Below the pieces are notes generated by a model. It ran no database searches, had not been told where the DNA came from, and was given only the letters and a program-made list of their open reading frames with translations. From positions 1 through 64,000 of the forward strand of contig DRFI01000002.1 of NCBI GenBank assembly GCA_011050675.1: a stretch of DNA of 64,000 nucleotides. Reading direction: 5' to 3'. Source of the DNA: Maribacter sp. (GTDB taxonomy: Bacteria > Bacteroidota > Bacteroidia > Flavobacteriales > Flavobacteriaceae). Shown one piece after another: positions 44,429 to 53,578 of this stretch (positions within the stretch are counted from its first letter, which is position 1; the number at the start of each line of letters is the position of its first letter). The translations under genes were made by a program, and so were the position numbers.

Positions 44429-45049
44429 TTGAACAACGAATTTTTCTTTACTAGGTTACAGTATGAATCCGGCGATTGGGATGTAGATCAGCGTATGCCT
44501 TCCAACTTGTTGAATTCTTTAGTTGAGTATACTACTTTGAAAGTAAATACTCAAGAAAAGATAATCACCTTGGCAAGCGATGATATTTTCAAGAGTCCGT
44601 TTTGTTACATCTCCGGACATAAATTGGTAGAGTTTACCAAAAAGGAAAAGGAGAATTTCGAGAAATATGTGCGCAATGGAGGTTTCGTATTTGCTGATGA
44701 TTGCAATCATGATATTGATGGGCTTTTCGCAAAGTCTTTTGAAAGGCAGATGGAGGAAATATTTGGACCTACGGAATTAAAAAAGATACCTAACGACCAC
44801 GAATTGTATTCCATTTTCTTCGATTTTGAAGATGGTCCACCAACAACCTCACAAGAGTTGAATGGTTGGGGAGATGACTTGGTCCACGATTATCTAAAGG
44901 CAATTGAAGTTAATGGTAGAATAGGGGTCTTATACAGCAATAAGGACTATGGCTGCGAGTGGGATTATGATTTTAGAAACAAGCGTTGGTATAAAATAGA
45001 CAATACACGGTTTGGGGTAAACATAGTATTATATGCCCTTACCTCATAA
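44429..45049 (+). CDS. DUF4159 domain protein
   Basis: 206 residues from a TTG codon (FFFTRLQYESGDWDVDQRMPS), a flavodoxin/GATase-like fold of the DUF4159 family, shown by GGFVFADDCNHDIDG, the His of NDHELYSIFFDF, and RIGVLYSNKDYGCEWDYDF. Often co-encoded with MoxR/DUF58/BatA genes. Its role is unknown, possibly a scaffold for the AAA+ complex. It overlaps the possible earlier start of MoxR (45033), but with the preferred start at 45060 there is a 10-nt gap. Confidence 0.85.
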   Translation: MNNEFFFTRLQYESGDWDVDQRMPSNLLNSLVEYTTLKVNTQEKIITLASDDIFKSPFCYISGHKLVEFTKKEKENFEKYVRNGGFVFADDCNHDIDGLFAKSFERQMEEIFGPTELKKIPNDHELYSIFFDFEDGPPTTSQELNGWGDDLVHDYLKAIEVNGRIGVLYSNKDYGCEWDYDFRNKRWYKIDNTRFGVNIVLYALTS

Positions 45050-45059
45050 ACAGATTTTA

Positions 45060-46064
45060 ATGGATAAAGAATTACAGCGCATAGCTGATGAGGTAGAAAT
45101 GCTTTCAGGTAAGTTGAAAGCCTTAAAACAAGAAATAGGAAAAGTAATTATAGGTCAAGAAGAGACAGTCTCTCAATTACTTATTACATTTTTAGCTGGT
45201 GGTCATGCATTGTTAGAAGGCGTACCTGGCTTAGCAAAAACCTTAATGATCAGAACATTGGCAAATGCCATTGATTTAAAATTTAAAAGAATACAGTTTA
45301 CGCCAGATTTAATGCCTTCGGATATTATCGGTACCGAGATATTAGAGGAAGACCATACTACGGGTAAAAAGTTCTTTAAGTTTAACAAAGGACCTATTTT
45401 TTCCAATATTATTTTGGCTGATGAAATTAACAGAACACCTCCAAAAACACAAGCAGCGTTACTAGAGGCAATGCAAGAATTTGAGGTTACCTATGGCGAT
45501 AAAACGTATCCTTTAGACAAACCATTCTTTATTTTGGCTACTCAAAACCCAATAGAACAATCGGGAACATTTGTTCTGCCAGAAGCGCAACAAGATCGTT
45601 TTTTACTGTACATCAAAATAGGATACCCTACTCAAAAAGATGAAGAAGCAATTTTAAAAGCTACAACAGGAACCTTTAAAAAGAAACTGAATAAAGTAAT
45701 TTCTGGAGAAGATATTGTTCGCTTACAACAGCTTGTTCGTGAAATTTCTATTAGCGATGCACTCATCACTTTTGTAAGTGATATCATTCGCGCTACACGA
45801 CCGGAAACCACTACAGATTCTTATGTGAAAAACTGGGTAGATTGGGGAGCAGGTCCGCGTGCAGGCCAAGCTATGATCTTAACAGCAAAGGCTAATGCCT
45901 TGTTAGAAGGTAGATTAGCGGTTACCTTAAATGATATTAAAAATGTAGCGCTGCCAGTATTAAGACATCGAGTATTGGTGAATTTTAGAGCAGAGGCAGA
46001 AGGTATTACTTCAGATAAAGTTGCTAGTCATTTATTGAATACTATTGAAGTAAAGGGCAAATAA
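45060..46064 (+). CDS. MoxR-type AAA+ ATPase
   Basis: 334 residues from the ATG at 45060 (MDKELQRIADEVEML). The in-frame ATG at 45033 would overlap DUF4159 and add an atypical MPLPHKQIL. Walker A: GVPGLAKT. Walker B: ILADEINRTPPKTQAALLEAM. Sensor 1: FILATQNPIEQSGTFVLPEA. The arginine finger and lid (NWVDWGAGPRAGQ) are present. MoxR ATPases with VWA and DUF58 partners act as chaperones for metal loading or envelope assembly. Second gene of the cluster 44429-52322. Confidence 0.94.
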   Translation: MDKELQRIADEVEMLSGKLKALKQEIGKVIIGQEETVSQLLITFLAGGHALLEGVPGLAKTLMIRTLANAIDLKFKRIQFTPDLMPSDIIGTEILEEDHTTGKKFFKFNKGPIFSNIILADEINRTPPKTQAALLEAMQEFEVTYGDKTYPLDKPFFILATQNPIEQSGTFVLPEAQQDRFLLYIKIGYPTQKDEEAILKATTGTFKKKLNKVISGEDIVRLQQLVREISISDALITFVSDIIRATRPETTTDSYVKNWVDWGAGPRAGQAMILTAKANALLEGRLAVTLNDIKNVALPVLRHRVLVNFRAEAEGITSDKVASHLLNTIEVKGK

Positions 46065-46071
46065 AGAATCT

Positions 46072-46156
46072 CGGGACATGCCCGCGGGGTATTTAATAAT
46101 AATTTTAATTTTGATTTCGGCGGAAGCTTAAAATCATTTAAATCTCGATTATCGAG
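46072..46156. repeat. Short GC-rich palindromic segments between MoxR and DUF58 genes
   Basis: TCGGGACATGCCCGCGGGG at 46071-46089 contains CGGG/CCCG and CCCGCGGG palindromes, strikingly GC-rich in this region. CTCGAT-T-ATCGAG (46144-46156) sits 3 bp before the DUF58 start and could fold over the ribosome site. The first may be a short dispersed element, the second a control hairpin. Confidence 0.35.
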
Positions 46157-46159
46157 TAA

Positions 46160-47059
46160 ATGAGCAAACAAGACTATCACGATTTACTAAAACCAGAAGT
46201 CATCAATACCGTTTCGGGACTATCATTGATATCTCGAATTGTTGTTGAAGGGTTTACGTCGGGTTTAAATAGGAGTGCTAGGGTTGGTCCGGGAATGGAG
46301 TTTAGTCAATATCGTGGCTATGAACCAGGAGATGATTTACGGTTGCTAGACTGGAAAATGTTGGCACGTTCCGGTAGGTATTATATTAAGCAATCTGAAA
46401 TTGAAAGTCAGGTTACTATTAAGTTTATTGTCGATTCAAGTGCATCGATGCTGCATAAAGAAACAGACTTGTCCAAAATGGACTTTGTTCGTGTATTGGT
46501 GGCAACATTAGCATACATGGCACATAAGCAAGGTGACGCTGTAGGGCTTTTTGCTTTAAACGAGAGCGATGTGGTCAGTATTTATCCAAAGGCAGATAAA
46601 AAGCATTACAATAGATTGTTGTTAGAATTAATCAATCTTACAAATGCAGGTAAATGGCCAGAAACCCATATCTCTAATAAAAGAATTCCAAATAGGGGCG
46701 GAAAAGAATTAACCTTTTTCCTGACGGATATGTATGAAACCGATACTGAGATTTCTAGTTTTGTAAAAGGACTAAAATCTGCCAGAAATGAAGTTGTTGT
46801 GCTACAAATTATGGGTGCAGCAGAAATGGATTTCGATTACGGACCAAATATCACTTTTGAGGATTGGGAAACAGGAGCAAGAATTAAAGTGGATACTGAA
46901 AAAGCCAAAACAGAATATTTGACAACGCTTGAATCTAGATTAAAAAACATTAAGGACGAACTGTTATCAAACGGAATACAGCACCACATCTTTAGGATGG
47001 ATGCACATTTGGGCGAAGCACTTCAACTATTTTTAAAACAACGTAAGAGACTCAGCTAA
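46160..47059 (+). CDS. DUF58 (VWA-like) protein
   Basis: 299 residues of the DUF58 family: GPGMEFSQYRGYEPGDDLRLLDWKMLARS at about 45-75, the VWA-like part with VDSSASML as MIDAS variant, and TFFLTDMYETD. These are usual MoxR partners with a von Willebrand-like fold. Cytoplasmic or peripheral; no signal peptide. It lies 95 bp behind MoxR, across the palindromes, and 1 bp before the BatA-like gene. A palindrome ends 3 nt before the start codon. Confidence 0.92.
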   Translation: MSKQDYHDLLKPEVINTVSGLSLISRIVVEGFTSGLNRSARVGPGMEFSQYRGYEPGDDLRLLDWKMLARSGRYYIKQSEIESQVTIKFIVDSSASMLHKETDLSKMDFVRVLVATLAYMAHKQGDAVGLFALNESDVVSIYPKADKKHYNRLLLELINLTNAGKWPETHISNKRIPNRGGKELTFFLTDMYETDTEISSFVKGLKSARNEVVVLQIMGAAEMDFDYGPNITFEDWETGARIKVDTEKAKTEYLTTLESRLKNIKDELLSNGIQHHIFRMDAHLGEALQLFLKQRKRLS

Positions 47060-47060
47060 T

Positions 47061-48353
47061 ATGTCATTTGCACAACCTATTTATTTATGGACATTATTGG
47101 GGCTATTGGTTCCGATAGCAATCCATTTATGGAGTAAAAAGGAAGCAAAGACCATAAAAATTGGAAGTGTTCAATTATTATCGGAGTCAACATCGAAACA
47201 GTCAAGCAGTATACAGTTAAACGAATGGTGGTTACTGGTATTACGCATGTTTATCATTGGGCTTATAACCTTGGTATTAGCAAAACCACAATGGTATGCG
47301 AGCATTACAAATAGTAGTCTGACATATATTGTAGAACCAGAGTTGCTTAAAAATGATGATTTTATGTCTCGTTTTGCTGATATAGACACGAATCAAGAAA
47401 TAAGAATTTTATGCTCAAACTTACCATTGGCAATACTTGATGAGGAATTTACGAGGGATGAGGAATTTATGGATTATTGGGCTTTGGCAGCAGAAACAAA
47501 TGCCTTAAAAACGGATAGTATTGTTGTCTTTACAAACGGCTATTCTAAAGGATTAAAAGGAGCAAGACCAGAAACCAATCACAACATTAAGTGGATAATT
47601 TTGGAGACATCAGAGGTAGTTATAAAACCTTTAATTATTTATAAAAATGAAAATGATTTTCAATTATTTTTAGGAAAAAGTAGTTCGTTACGCTCAGAAA
47701 TTTCAAATAAACAAGTTGTATTAGGTGAAGATTATGCATTGACTACAAATAGTGATAGCCTGCTAGTATCCAATTCAAAATCAGAGCAAAAGGTACCTGT
47801 AGTCGTGCAGAAACCTCTAGAAATAGCATTTTACTATACAGATAGTCTTTCTACAGATAAAACATATATAGAAGCTGCATTAAAAGCATTATCCAAGTAC
47901 TTAAATAGAAATATTAGGGTTGAAAGCATGTTGGACACCGAAGCCATTAAAAATAAGAATGCAGATTTGATTATATGGTTGAGCACAAAACCTGCTCCGG
48001 TTTATAATCAGAAAATACTGCTACTCAAAAAATCAGTTTCTAATGCATTAATAGATAAAGGGGAGGATGATACTATCTTTTATTTGACTAAAAGAATTAC
48101 TCCAGAAAATGCAATATCAGAAAGACTTACAGAAAATTTATTGCACATTTTAGACGTCAACAAGGAAGTAGAAAAACTATTGGGTCAAATAGATAAACGC
48201 TTGGTTACCGAAGAAGATTTACAGACGAATTATATTGAGGATAGTGAAAAGCAAACCCAGTTGGCAAGCTTCGATATTAATCCCTATTTGTGGGGAGTTC
48301 TTTTTATACTACTGATTCTTGAACGCTTTATAGCTTATAAACGGAAACAATAA
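47061..48353 (+). CDS. BatA-domain membrane protein
   Basis: 430 residues. The N-terminal aerotolerance (BatA) domain begins MSFAQPIYLWTLLGLLVPIAIHLW, followed by a second membrane segment at about 50-75. Then comes a large, probably extra-cytoplasmic region without a VWA motif, and a last membrane segment (YLWGVLFILLILERFI) ends it. Role in envelope assembly is inferred from context. Its last stop base is the first base of the next start. Confidence 0.88.
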   Translation: MSFAQPIYLWTLLGLLVPIAIHLWSKKEAKTIKIGSVQLLSESTSKQSSSIQLNEWWLLVLRMFIIGLITLVLAKPQWYASITNSSLTYIVEPELLKNDDFMSRFADIDTNQEIRILCSNLPLAILDEEFTRDEEFMDYWALAAETNALKTDSIVVFTNGYSKGLKGARPETNHNIKWIILETSEVVIKPLIIYKNENDFQLFLGKSSSLRSEISNKQVVLGEDYALTTNSDSLLVSNSKSEQKVPVVVQKPLEIAFYYTDSLSTDKTYIEAALKALSKYLNRNIRVESMLDTEAIKNKNADLIIWLSTKPAPVYNQKILLLKKSVSNALIDKGEDDTIFYLTKRITPENAISERLTENLLHILDVNKEVEKLLGQIDKRLVTEEDLQTNYIEDSEKQTQLASFDINPYLWGVLFILLILERFIAYKRKQ

Positions 48354-50572
48354 TGGAGTCAGGAAAAATACACTTGATGAAATTTAGTAGGCGATGGCAG
48401 TTATTGTCATATGCAGAATCTGTTTTATATGCATTGGGTATTGCCATACTTATCTATTTTATTACCAAAAATGTATTATTTGGTTTACTGGCTTTCGTAG
48501 TATCATTATCAGTTTTATTGGTGATAAAGAAACCTTGGAAGTATAATTTAAATACTACTAGCGCATATGTAGATGCACATATAGCAGAGGCTTCATTCAG
48601 TAGTGGTCTTCTATTACAACCAGAAAATTCCTTGTCTAATCTTGCCAAGTTGCAACGATTTAAAATCTCAGAGGTATTATCTAAAACCCTAAGCACACTA
48701 ACGCCGCCAAATAAAATAAAACAGGCATTTATGGTAATGTTGGGGTTGATGGCAATTGGCCTTGCCATTCAAAAATCAGAACTATTAAAAGATGTCGAAC
48801 ATGTTTTTAATAATCCGGAAAATGAACAAGCTATACAGTTTACGGCAACTGATAGTGTTGTTAACAGGCGCATAATCCCAATAATAACGAAGCAAGAAAT
48901 AAAAATTATTTACCCATCATATACGCGTAAAGGCATTAGTAACACTAACGATCCCAATATAGGGGCAGTCGTTGGGGCTAGAATTCAATGGATTTTGGAG
49001 TTTGATAATGAAGTGTCATCTGTTCAAATGGAGCAAATGGGAAAGGTGATTACATTGCAAAAGAGAAAAAATGGTTATCAACTAGAACAGCTATTATCAG
49101 AATCTGGTTTCTATAATTTTAAATTCAAAAATGAGGAAGGTGTTGAGTTTACATCCGATTTATTTTCGATGGAAGCCATACCTGACAATCCGCCAGAAAT
49201 AGAAATATTGGGTCTAGAGCAATACACATATTTTGATTTTTCAGATAGTAAAAAAATACAGCTACAAAGTAGTATTACTGATGACTATGGTTTGAACGAT
49301 GCCTATATTATTGCAACGGTAAGTAAAGGTTCTGGAGAGTCGGTTAAGTTTAGGGAAGAAAAATTGAACTTTAAAGAGTCAATTACAAAGGGTCAGAAAG
49401 TAATTAAAGCATCAAAAAAATTAGATTTAGATGCCTTAAAAATGGAGGTAGGAGATGAACTCTATTTTTATGTAGAAGCTTTCGATGAAAAGAAACCTAA
49501 GCGAAATGTTGCTCGAAGTGAAACCTATTTTGCAGTTATAAAAGATACGGTTACAGAAGAATTCGGAGTAGAAGGAACTTTGGGTGTGGACCAAATGCCA
49601 GATTATTTTAGAAGTCAACGCCAGCTGATAATTGATACGGAGAAACTTATAAAAGATAAACCAAGCATCACCCTTAAAGAGTTTAAATCTAGAAGTAACG
49701 AATTAGGATTTGACCAAAAAGCCTTGCGTTTAAAATACGGACAGTTTATGGGTGATGAATCTGAAATGGAAGAAGCACCAAGTGTGATCGAAACTGATGA
49801 AGTAGGTGAGGACCATGATCATACTGAAGATCAAGAAAATATATTAAAAGAATACTCTCATGATCATGATGGGGATAATGAACATAATCTAGTGCCAGCT
49901 CAAGAAGCAGATGAAGAAGAAGACCCATTGCATGAATACCTTCATAATCATGACGACCCAGAAGAGTCTACCTTGTTTGAGGAAACGTTAAAGACAAAAT
50001 TGAGAAAAGCACTAAGTATCATGTGGGATGCAGAATTGCATTTACGTTTATACGAACCAAGGAAATCGTTGCCATTTCAATACGATGCTTTAAAGTTGAT
50101 TCAAGAAATTAAGAACAGCGCCCGAATTTATGTACATAGAATAGGATTTGATCCACCTCCAATTAAAGAAGAAAACAGGCTTACTGGTTCTATAAAGGAT
50201 ATTGATAATTATAGAAAAAATGAAACAAAAGAATTAGATAGACCTTATAAAGCGATGGAAAAAGTAGTTTCTCGCTTAGAGCAATTTATACAACAAGAAA
50301 GTGACTTTACAGAGCAGGATAAGGTGGTTTTTACCACTGCAGGGAGTGAATTAGCCCAATTGGCAATAGATAATCCTGGAAAGCACTTGCAGGTATTACA
50401 AGGCTTAAAAGAGATTGAAAATAATACTGGGCGTATCATGGGCAATTATAAATTTGTACAAAAGGGATTGTTGTCCGCATTACCAAAAGCTGCTCAAATA
50501 CCGGGTGCACAAGAACGATATACGGATGAAATTAATTTATTATTTCTAAAACAATTAGAAGTCTATGATTGA
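48353..50572 (+). CDS. Large membrane protein with His/Asp-rich acidic insert (DUF4175-like)
   Basis: 739 residues. Two N-terminal membrane segments (about 16-35 and 40-55) and one near 120-140 precede a long periplasmic region of DUF4175-like helical and beta parts (EFDNEVSSVQMEQMG, IEILGLEQYTYFDF). Residues about 480-545 are a low-complexity insert rich in His, Asp and Glu (EDHDHTEDQE, YSHDHDGDNEH, HEYLHNHDD), fit to bind metal or be flexible. The tail is helical. It belongs to the MoxR-type operon (start TAATG overlap, 8-nt overlap with the next gene). Confidence 0.82.
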   Translation: MESGKIHLMKFSRRWQLLSYAESVLYALGIAILIYFITKNVLFGLLAFVVSLSVLLVIKKPWKYNLNTTSAYVDAHIAEASFSSGLLLQPENSLSNLAKLQRFKISEVLSKTLSTLTPPNKIKQAFMVMLGLMAIGLAIQKSELLKDVEHVFNNPENEQAIQFTATDSVVNRRIIPIITKQEIKIIYPSYTRKGISNTNDPNIGAVVGARIQWILEFDNEVSSVQMEQMGKVITLQKRKNGYQLEQLLSESGFYNFKFKNEEGVEFTSDLFSMEAIPDNPPEIEILGLEQYTYFDFSDSKKIQLQSSITDDYGLNDAYIIATVSKGSGESVKFREEKLNFKESITKGQKVIKASKKLDLDALKMEVGDELYFYVEAFDEKKPKRNVARSETYFAVIKDTVTEEFGVEGTLGVDQMPDYFRSQRQLIIDTEKLIKDKPSITLKEFKSRSNELGFDQKALRLKYGQFMGDESEMEEAPSVIETDEVGEDHDHTEDQENILKEYSHDHDGDNEHNLVPAQEADEEEDPLHEYLHNHDDPEESTLFEETLKTKLRKALSIMWDAELHLRLYEPRKSLPFQYDALKLIQEIKNSARIYVHRIGFDPPPIKEENRLTGSIKDIDNYRKNETKELDRPYKAMEKVVSRLEQFIQQESDFTEQDKVVFTTAGSELAQLAIDNPGKHLQVLQGLKEIENNTGRIMGNYKFVQKGLLSALPKAAQIPGAQERYTDEINLLFLKQLEVYD

Positions 50573-52322
50573 TGGATATTCATTTCTACAGAAAGAATTA
50601 TTAATTCCCATGGTACTTGGTGGGTTAGTGGTGCTTGGTTGTTTTGTCTGGAAAGAATGGAAAACAAGTAAGGGCAACAGTAAACAATTTGTATTGAATA
50701 CTATAGTTTCCTTTATTGCTATATTTTCTATAGTAATTACTTTCTTAGAACCAACGAAGGAAGTTGAAATTAATGATAGACAAGCGTTATTACTAACGGA
50801 AGGCTATACTGAAAATCAAAAAGACAGCCTTATAAATTTGAACGATGGTATTAAGGTTTTGAATTACAACCCTAAGAAATCTATTCACAAAGAATTAGAT
50901 TCTCTTTCTAATGTAATAATTATTGGTGATGGTTTAGAACCATACAATTTTCACCTTTTCGACAGTGTCCCTACCACATATCTTCCCAATGAACAACGTA
51001 AAGGAATTACACGTTTAAGTTTTAATGAAAAGTTGTTGTTGGGTAATGACCTAAGTATTTCTGGAAGCTTTTTAAAACCTAGAAAAGGTTCGTTTTTAAT
51101 AGTACAAGATTCAAGAAATAATGGTTTGGATTCTATTCAATTTAATGAAGAAACAAACATTGATTTTGAACTTAATGCTCGCCCTAAAGTTAGTGGCATA
51201 TATGTATATCGATTAATGGTAAAAGATAGTGTAGGAGGGGTGTTGAACACGAATCCATTACCAATAGTAATAAATAAGAAAGAACCGTTACGTGTTTTAA
51301 TTTTAAATGAGTTCCCTACGTTTGAAACAAAATATCTCAAAAACTTTTTAGCAGAAGAAGGGCATGAAGTTATTGTGCGAAGTCAGTTGACTAAGGGTAA
51401 ATTTAAGTTCGAATATTTTAACACACTTAATGTACCGGTATACCAGTTTACAGATGCAGTATTGAAAAATTTTGATATTGTTATTACAGATGCAGAAACC
51501 TATTTAAGTTTTGGAAAAACAATGAAAGCTGCATTTGAGGAAAGTATCTCAGAAAATGGTTTAGGACTGTTTATTCAACCAAGTGATATGCTGTTTAATC
51601 GACGTCAGAGTGATTCTTATTTTAATTTTAAACGCGATGCAATAAAGGCACAGAAATTAACTGCATATTTTTCTGATGTAGAAAAGTACCCATTTAGTTT
51701 TGAGGAACAATTATTAGTCGAGCCTATTGCTTTGGGCGGAGTTACTAATATGGCGGGATATAAGCAACATGGTAAAGGTAAGATTGCAACGACGACCCTG
51801 TTAAATAGCTATGAGATTTTGTTGAATGGGAACAATGAAATATACAGTAGTATTTGGACAACAATTTTAGATAAAATAGCTAAGAAGCACAATCAGGTTT
51901 TTGAATGGGAAACAACCACTCCATTACCAAAAATAGATGAGTCGTTTAAGTTTACTGTACGAAGTAATATAGAAGTATTTAATGTATTGGGAGAGAACAA
52001 TATTCCTGTTGCAATAGCACAAAAACCAATACTTCCAAATCAATATTCAGGCACTGTTTATCCGAAGAGAAAAGGTTGGAACGAATTGCATATAGAGAAT
52101 GATAGTACATCAAAATTCTCATATTATGTTTTTGATGATAGCGATTGGAGCGCTTTAAACAGTGTCAAGAGTATTGATGCCAATAAGAAACGATTCTCAA
52201 AAGGATTTCAAAAAAATAGGACGGTAATAATTAACCGTCCTATTTCTCCAATATTATTTTACATACTCTTTTTACTTAGTATAGGGTGGTTGTGGCTTAC
52301 GCCAAAACTCACTCAAGAGTAG
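50565..52322 (+). CDS. Membrane protein of the MoxR/BatA cluster (585 aa)
   Basis: 585 residues. N-terminal membrane segments at about 13-28 and 44-62 and a C-terminal one at about 563-580 (SPILFYILFLLSIGWLWL). The middle carries a glutamine-amidotransferase-like Rossmann part (PLRVLILNEFPTFETKYLKNFLAEEGHEV, then FDIVITDAETYLSFG) and ends with beta-rich domains. No VWA. Probably the anchor of the complex; the function is unknown. It is the last gene of the operon, convergent with the YeeE gene after 13 bp, with a terminator inside its own end. Confidence 0.8.
   Translation: MIDGYSFLQKELLIPMVLGGLVVLGCFVWKEWKTSKGNSKQFVLNTIVSFIAIFSIVITFLEPTKEVEINDRQALLLTEGYTENQKDSLINLNDGIKVLNYNPKKSIHKELDSLSNVIIIGDGLEPYNFHLFDSVPTTYLPNEQRKGITRLSFNEKLLLGNDLSISGSFLKPRKGSFLIVQDSRNNGLDSIQFNEETNIDFELNARPKVSGIYVYRLMVKDSVGGVLNTNPLPIVINKKEPLRVLILNEFPTFETKYLKNFLAEEGHEVIVRSQLTKGKFKFEYFNTLNVPVYQFTDAVLKNFDIVITDAETYLSFGKTMKAAFEESISENGLGLFIQPSDMLFNRRQSDSYFNFKRDAIKAQKLTAYFSDVEKYPFSFEEQLLVEPIALGGVTNMAGYKQHGKGKIATTTLLNSYEILLNGNNEIYSSIWTTILDKIAKKHNQVFEWETTTPLPKIDESFKFTVRSNIEVFNVLGENNIPVAIAQKPILPNQYSGTVYPKRKGWNELHIENDSTSKFSYYVFDDSDWSALNSVKSIDANKKRFSKGFQKNRTVIINRPISPILFYILFLLSIGWLWLTPKLTQE
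52214..52245. terminator. Hairpin within the 3' coding end
   Basis: AAATAGGACGGT (52214-52225) and ACCGTCCTATTT (52234-52245) form a 12-bp perfect stem inside the last 110 bp of the gene ending at 52322. The convergent partner stops 13 bp further on, leaving no room between genes. The codons KNRTVIINRPISP are kept over it. It probably terminates the leftward transcript of the YeeE genes. Confidence 0.55.
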
Positions 52323-52335
52323 TCTAGTATACTAT

Positions 52336-52749
52336 TTAATGTGGCAATTTATCTTTTACTAAACCATATACAAAAGTACCTAAAATTGCCGCGGCAATAA
52401 CTACAAGAATAGAAGAGTAGCCAGCACCGGCAAGTACATACATTGGTCCTGGACAGGCACCAGCTAATGCCCAACCTAATCCGAAAATGATTCCGCCAAT
52501 CAAGTAACGGGCGATACTCTTTTTCTTAGGGTGTAAATTCATTTCACTACCACCAATTGCTTTGATGTTATATTTTTTAATGATTTGAATTCCGATAACT
52601 CCAATAACAAGTGCAGAACCTATAATACCGTACATATGGAAAGAACCAAATTGAAACATTTCATAAATACGAAACCAAGATGCTGCTTCCGATTTATACA
52701 TGATGATACCAAAAAAAATACCTATTGTCAAATAACTTATATACTTCAT
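52336..52749 (-). CDS. YeeE/YedE family transporter half (DUF6691-like)
   Basis: 137 residues, four membrane segments, with the conserved Cys motif WALAGACPGPMYVLAGAG. It is the smaller of two half-size YeeE/YedE proteins; the family (TsuA) imports thiosulfate or other sulfur species through Cys relay. It lies 1 bp behind the other half and probably forms one transporter with it. Transcribed from the palindrome GTAAC site at 53359. Confidence 0.9.
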   Translation of the reverse strand: MKYISYLTIGIFFGIIMYKSEAASWFRIYEMFQFGSFHMYGIIGSALVIGVIGIQIIKKYNIKAIGGSEMNLHPKKKSIARYLIGGIIFGLGWALAGACPGPMYVLAGAGYSSILVVIAAAILGTFVYGLVKDKLPH

Positions 52750-52750
52750 G

Positions 52751-53311
52751 TTAGCTAAAAATTAGGGGGAATAAAAGATGAATCATTACTAATCCACCGA
52801 TAAAAAAACCGATAACGGCTATAAGGGACGGCAATTGTAAATTACTGAGTCCAGATATGGCATGGCCACTTGTACAACCACCAGCGTAACGAGCTCCAAA
52901 GCCCACCATAAAACCGCCCAAAATTAAAATGGACAAAACAAATGGATCGGTAAGATGTTCAGAAGCAAATAGTTCGGGTGGTAAATAAGCTTCTCCTGCA
53001 CTTTTAATTCCGTAATCGGTAGAAAGCTGTTCTGCAACTTCCGGGTTTATTTTAACGATATTATCCGACATAAATTGAGAGGCAATAAAGCCGCCAATTA
53101 CTGCGCCAATAACGACCATAAGATTCCAGCGTTCAGCTTTCCAATCAAATTTAAAAAAATCTGAGTATTTACCGGCACCTCCAATTGAACACATAGTTCT
53201 AAGGTTAGAAGACATTCCAAATTGTTTTCCTACATAGAGTAGAATAAACATAGTAAGGGCAATTAAAGGTCCTGCCACATACCATGGCCACGGATCATAT
53301 ATCAAGTTCAT
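52751..53311 (-). CDS. YeeE/YedE family transporter half
   Basis: 186 residues, five to six membrane segments, with the Cys motif GARYAGGCTSGHAISGLSNLQ. Pairs with the downstream 137-residue half, which supplies the second Cys motif. Thiosulfate uptake (TsuA-like) is likely from the family; other sulfur anions are possible. In this window the neighbours include DsrE, TsdA-like cytochrome, rhodanese and persulfide dioxygenase, all consistent with sulfane sulfur use. Confidence 0.92.
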   Translation of the reverse strand: MNLIYDPWPWYVAGPLIALTMFILLYVGKQFGMSSNLRTMCSIGGAGKYSDFFKFDWKAERWNLMVVIGAVIGGFIASQFMSDNIVKINPEVAEQLSTDYGIKSAGEAYLPPELFASEHLTDPFVLSILILGGFMVGFGARYAGGCTSGHAISGLSNLQLPSLIAVIGFFIGGLVMIHLLFPLIFS

Positions 53312-53327
53312 AGTATTCTTTTGAACG

Positions 53328-53372
53328 GCAAAGTAATGGAATTTTAAATAGTTCTAGTGTAACTATTGTTAC
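53328..53372 (-). promoter_or_regulatory. GTAAC palindrome and -7 box before the YeeE/YedE pair
   Basis: GTAAC-TATT-GTTAC at 53359-53372 (perfect arms). On the minus strand, TTACTTTG at 22 bp (53329-53336) or TACTTTGC at 23 bp (53328-53335) serves as the -7 box. The start is 17 nt further. Confidence 0.7.
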
Positions 53373-53508
53373 AGATGTTATTTCTCTAAAAGTTTAGTCA
53401 GCTTAAATGACTTTAATAAATGGAAAAGTCTAAGTATTACTAATGCTTTAACTGTTGAGAATGTAGATGGGTTTTTAGTACTTCTTAAGCTGAGGTTTAT
53501 TTATGATA

Positions 53509-53552
53509 CTGACTAATATCATATTTCGGTTATTCTGTGGTGCTTAATTTTG
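53509..53552 (+). promoter_or_regulatory. FNR-like dyad and perfect -7 box before a peptide gene
   Basis: CTGAC-TAAT-ATCAT at 53509-53522, 22 bp, then TAATTTTG (53545-53552), an exact TAnnTTTG. The peptide start codon at 53579 is 27 nt further, the usual distance in this window. Confidence 0.8.
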
Positions 53553-53578
53553 AAGATATTATTTAAAATAATTTAGTG

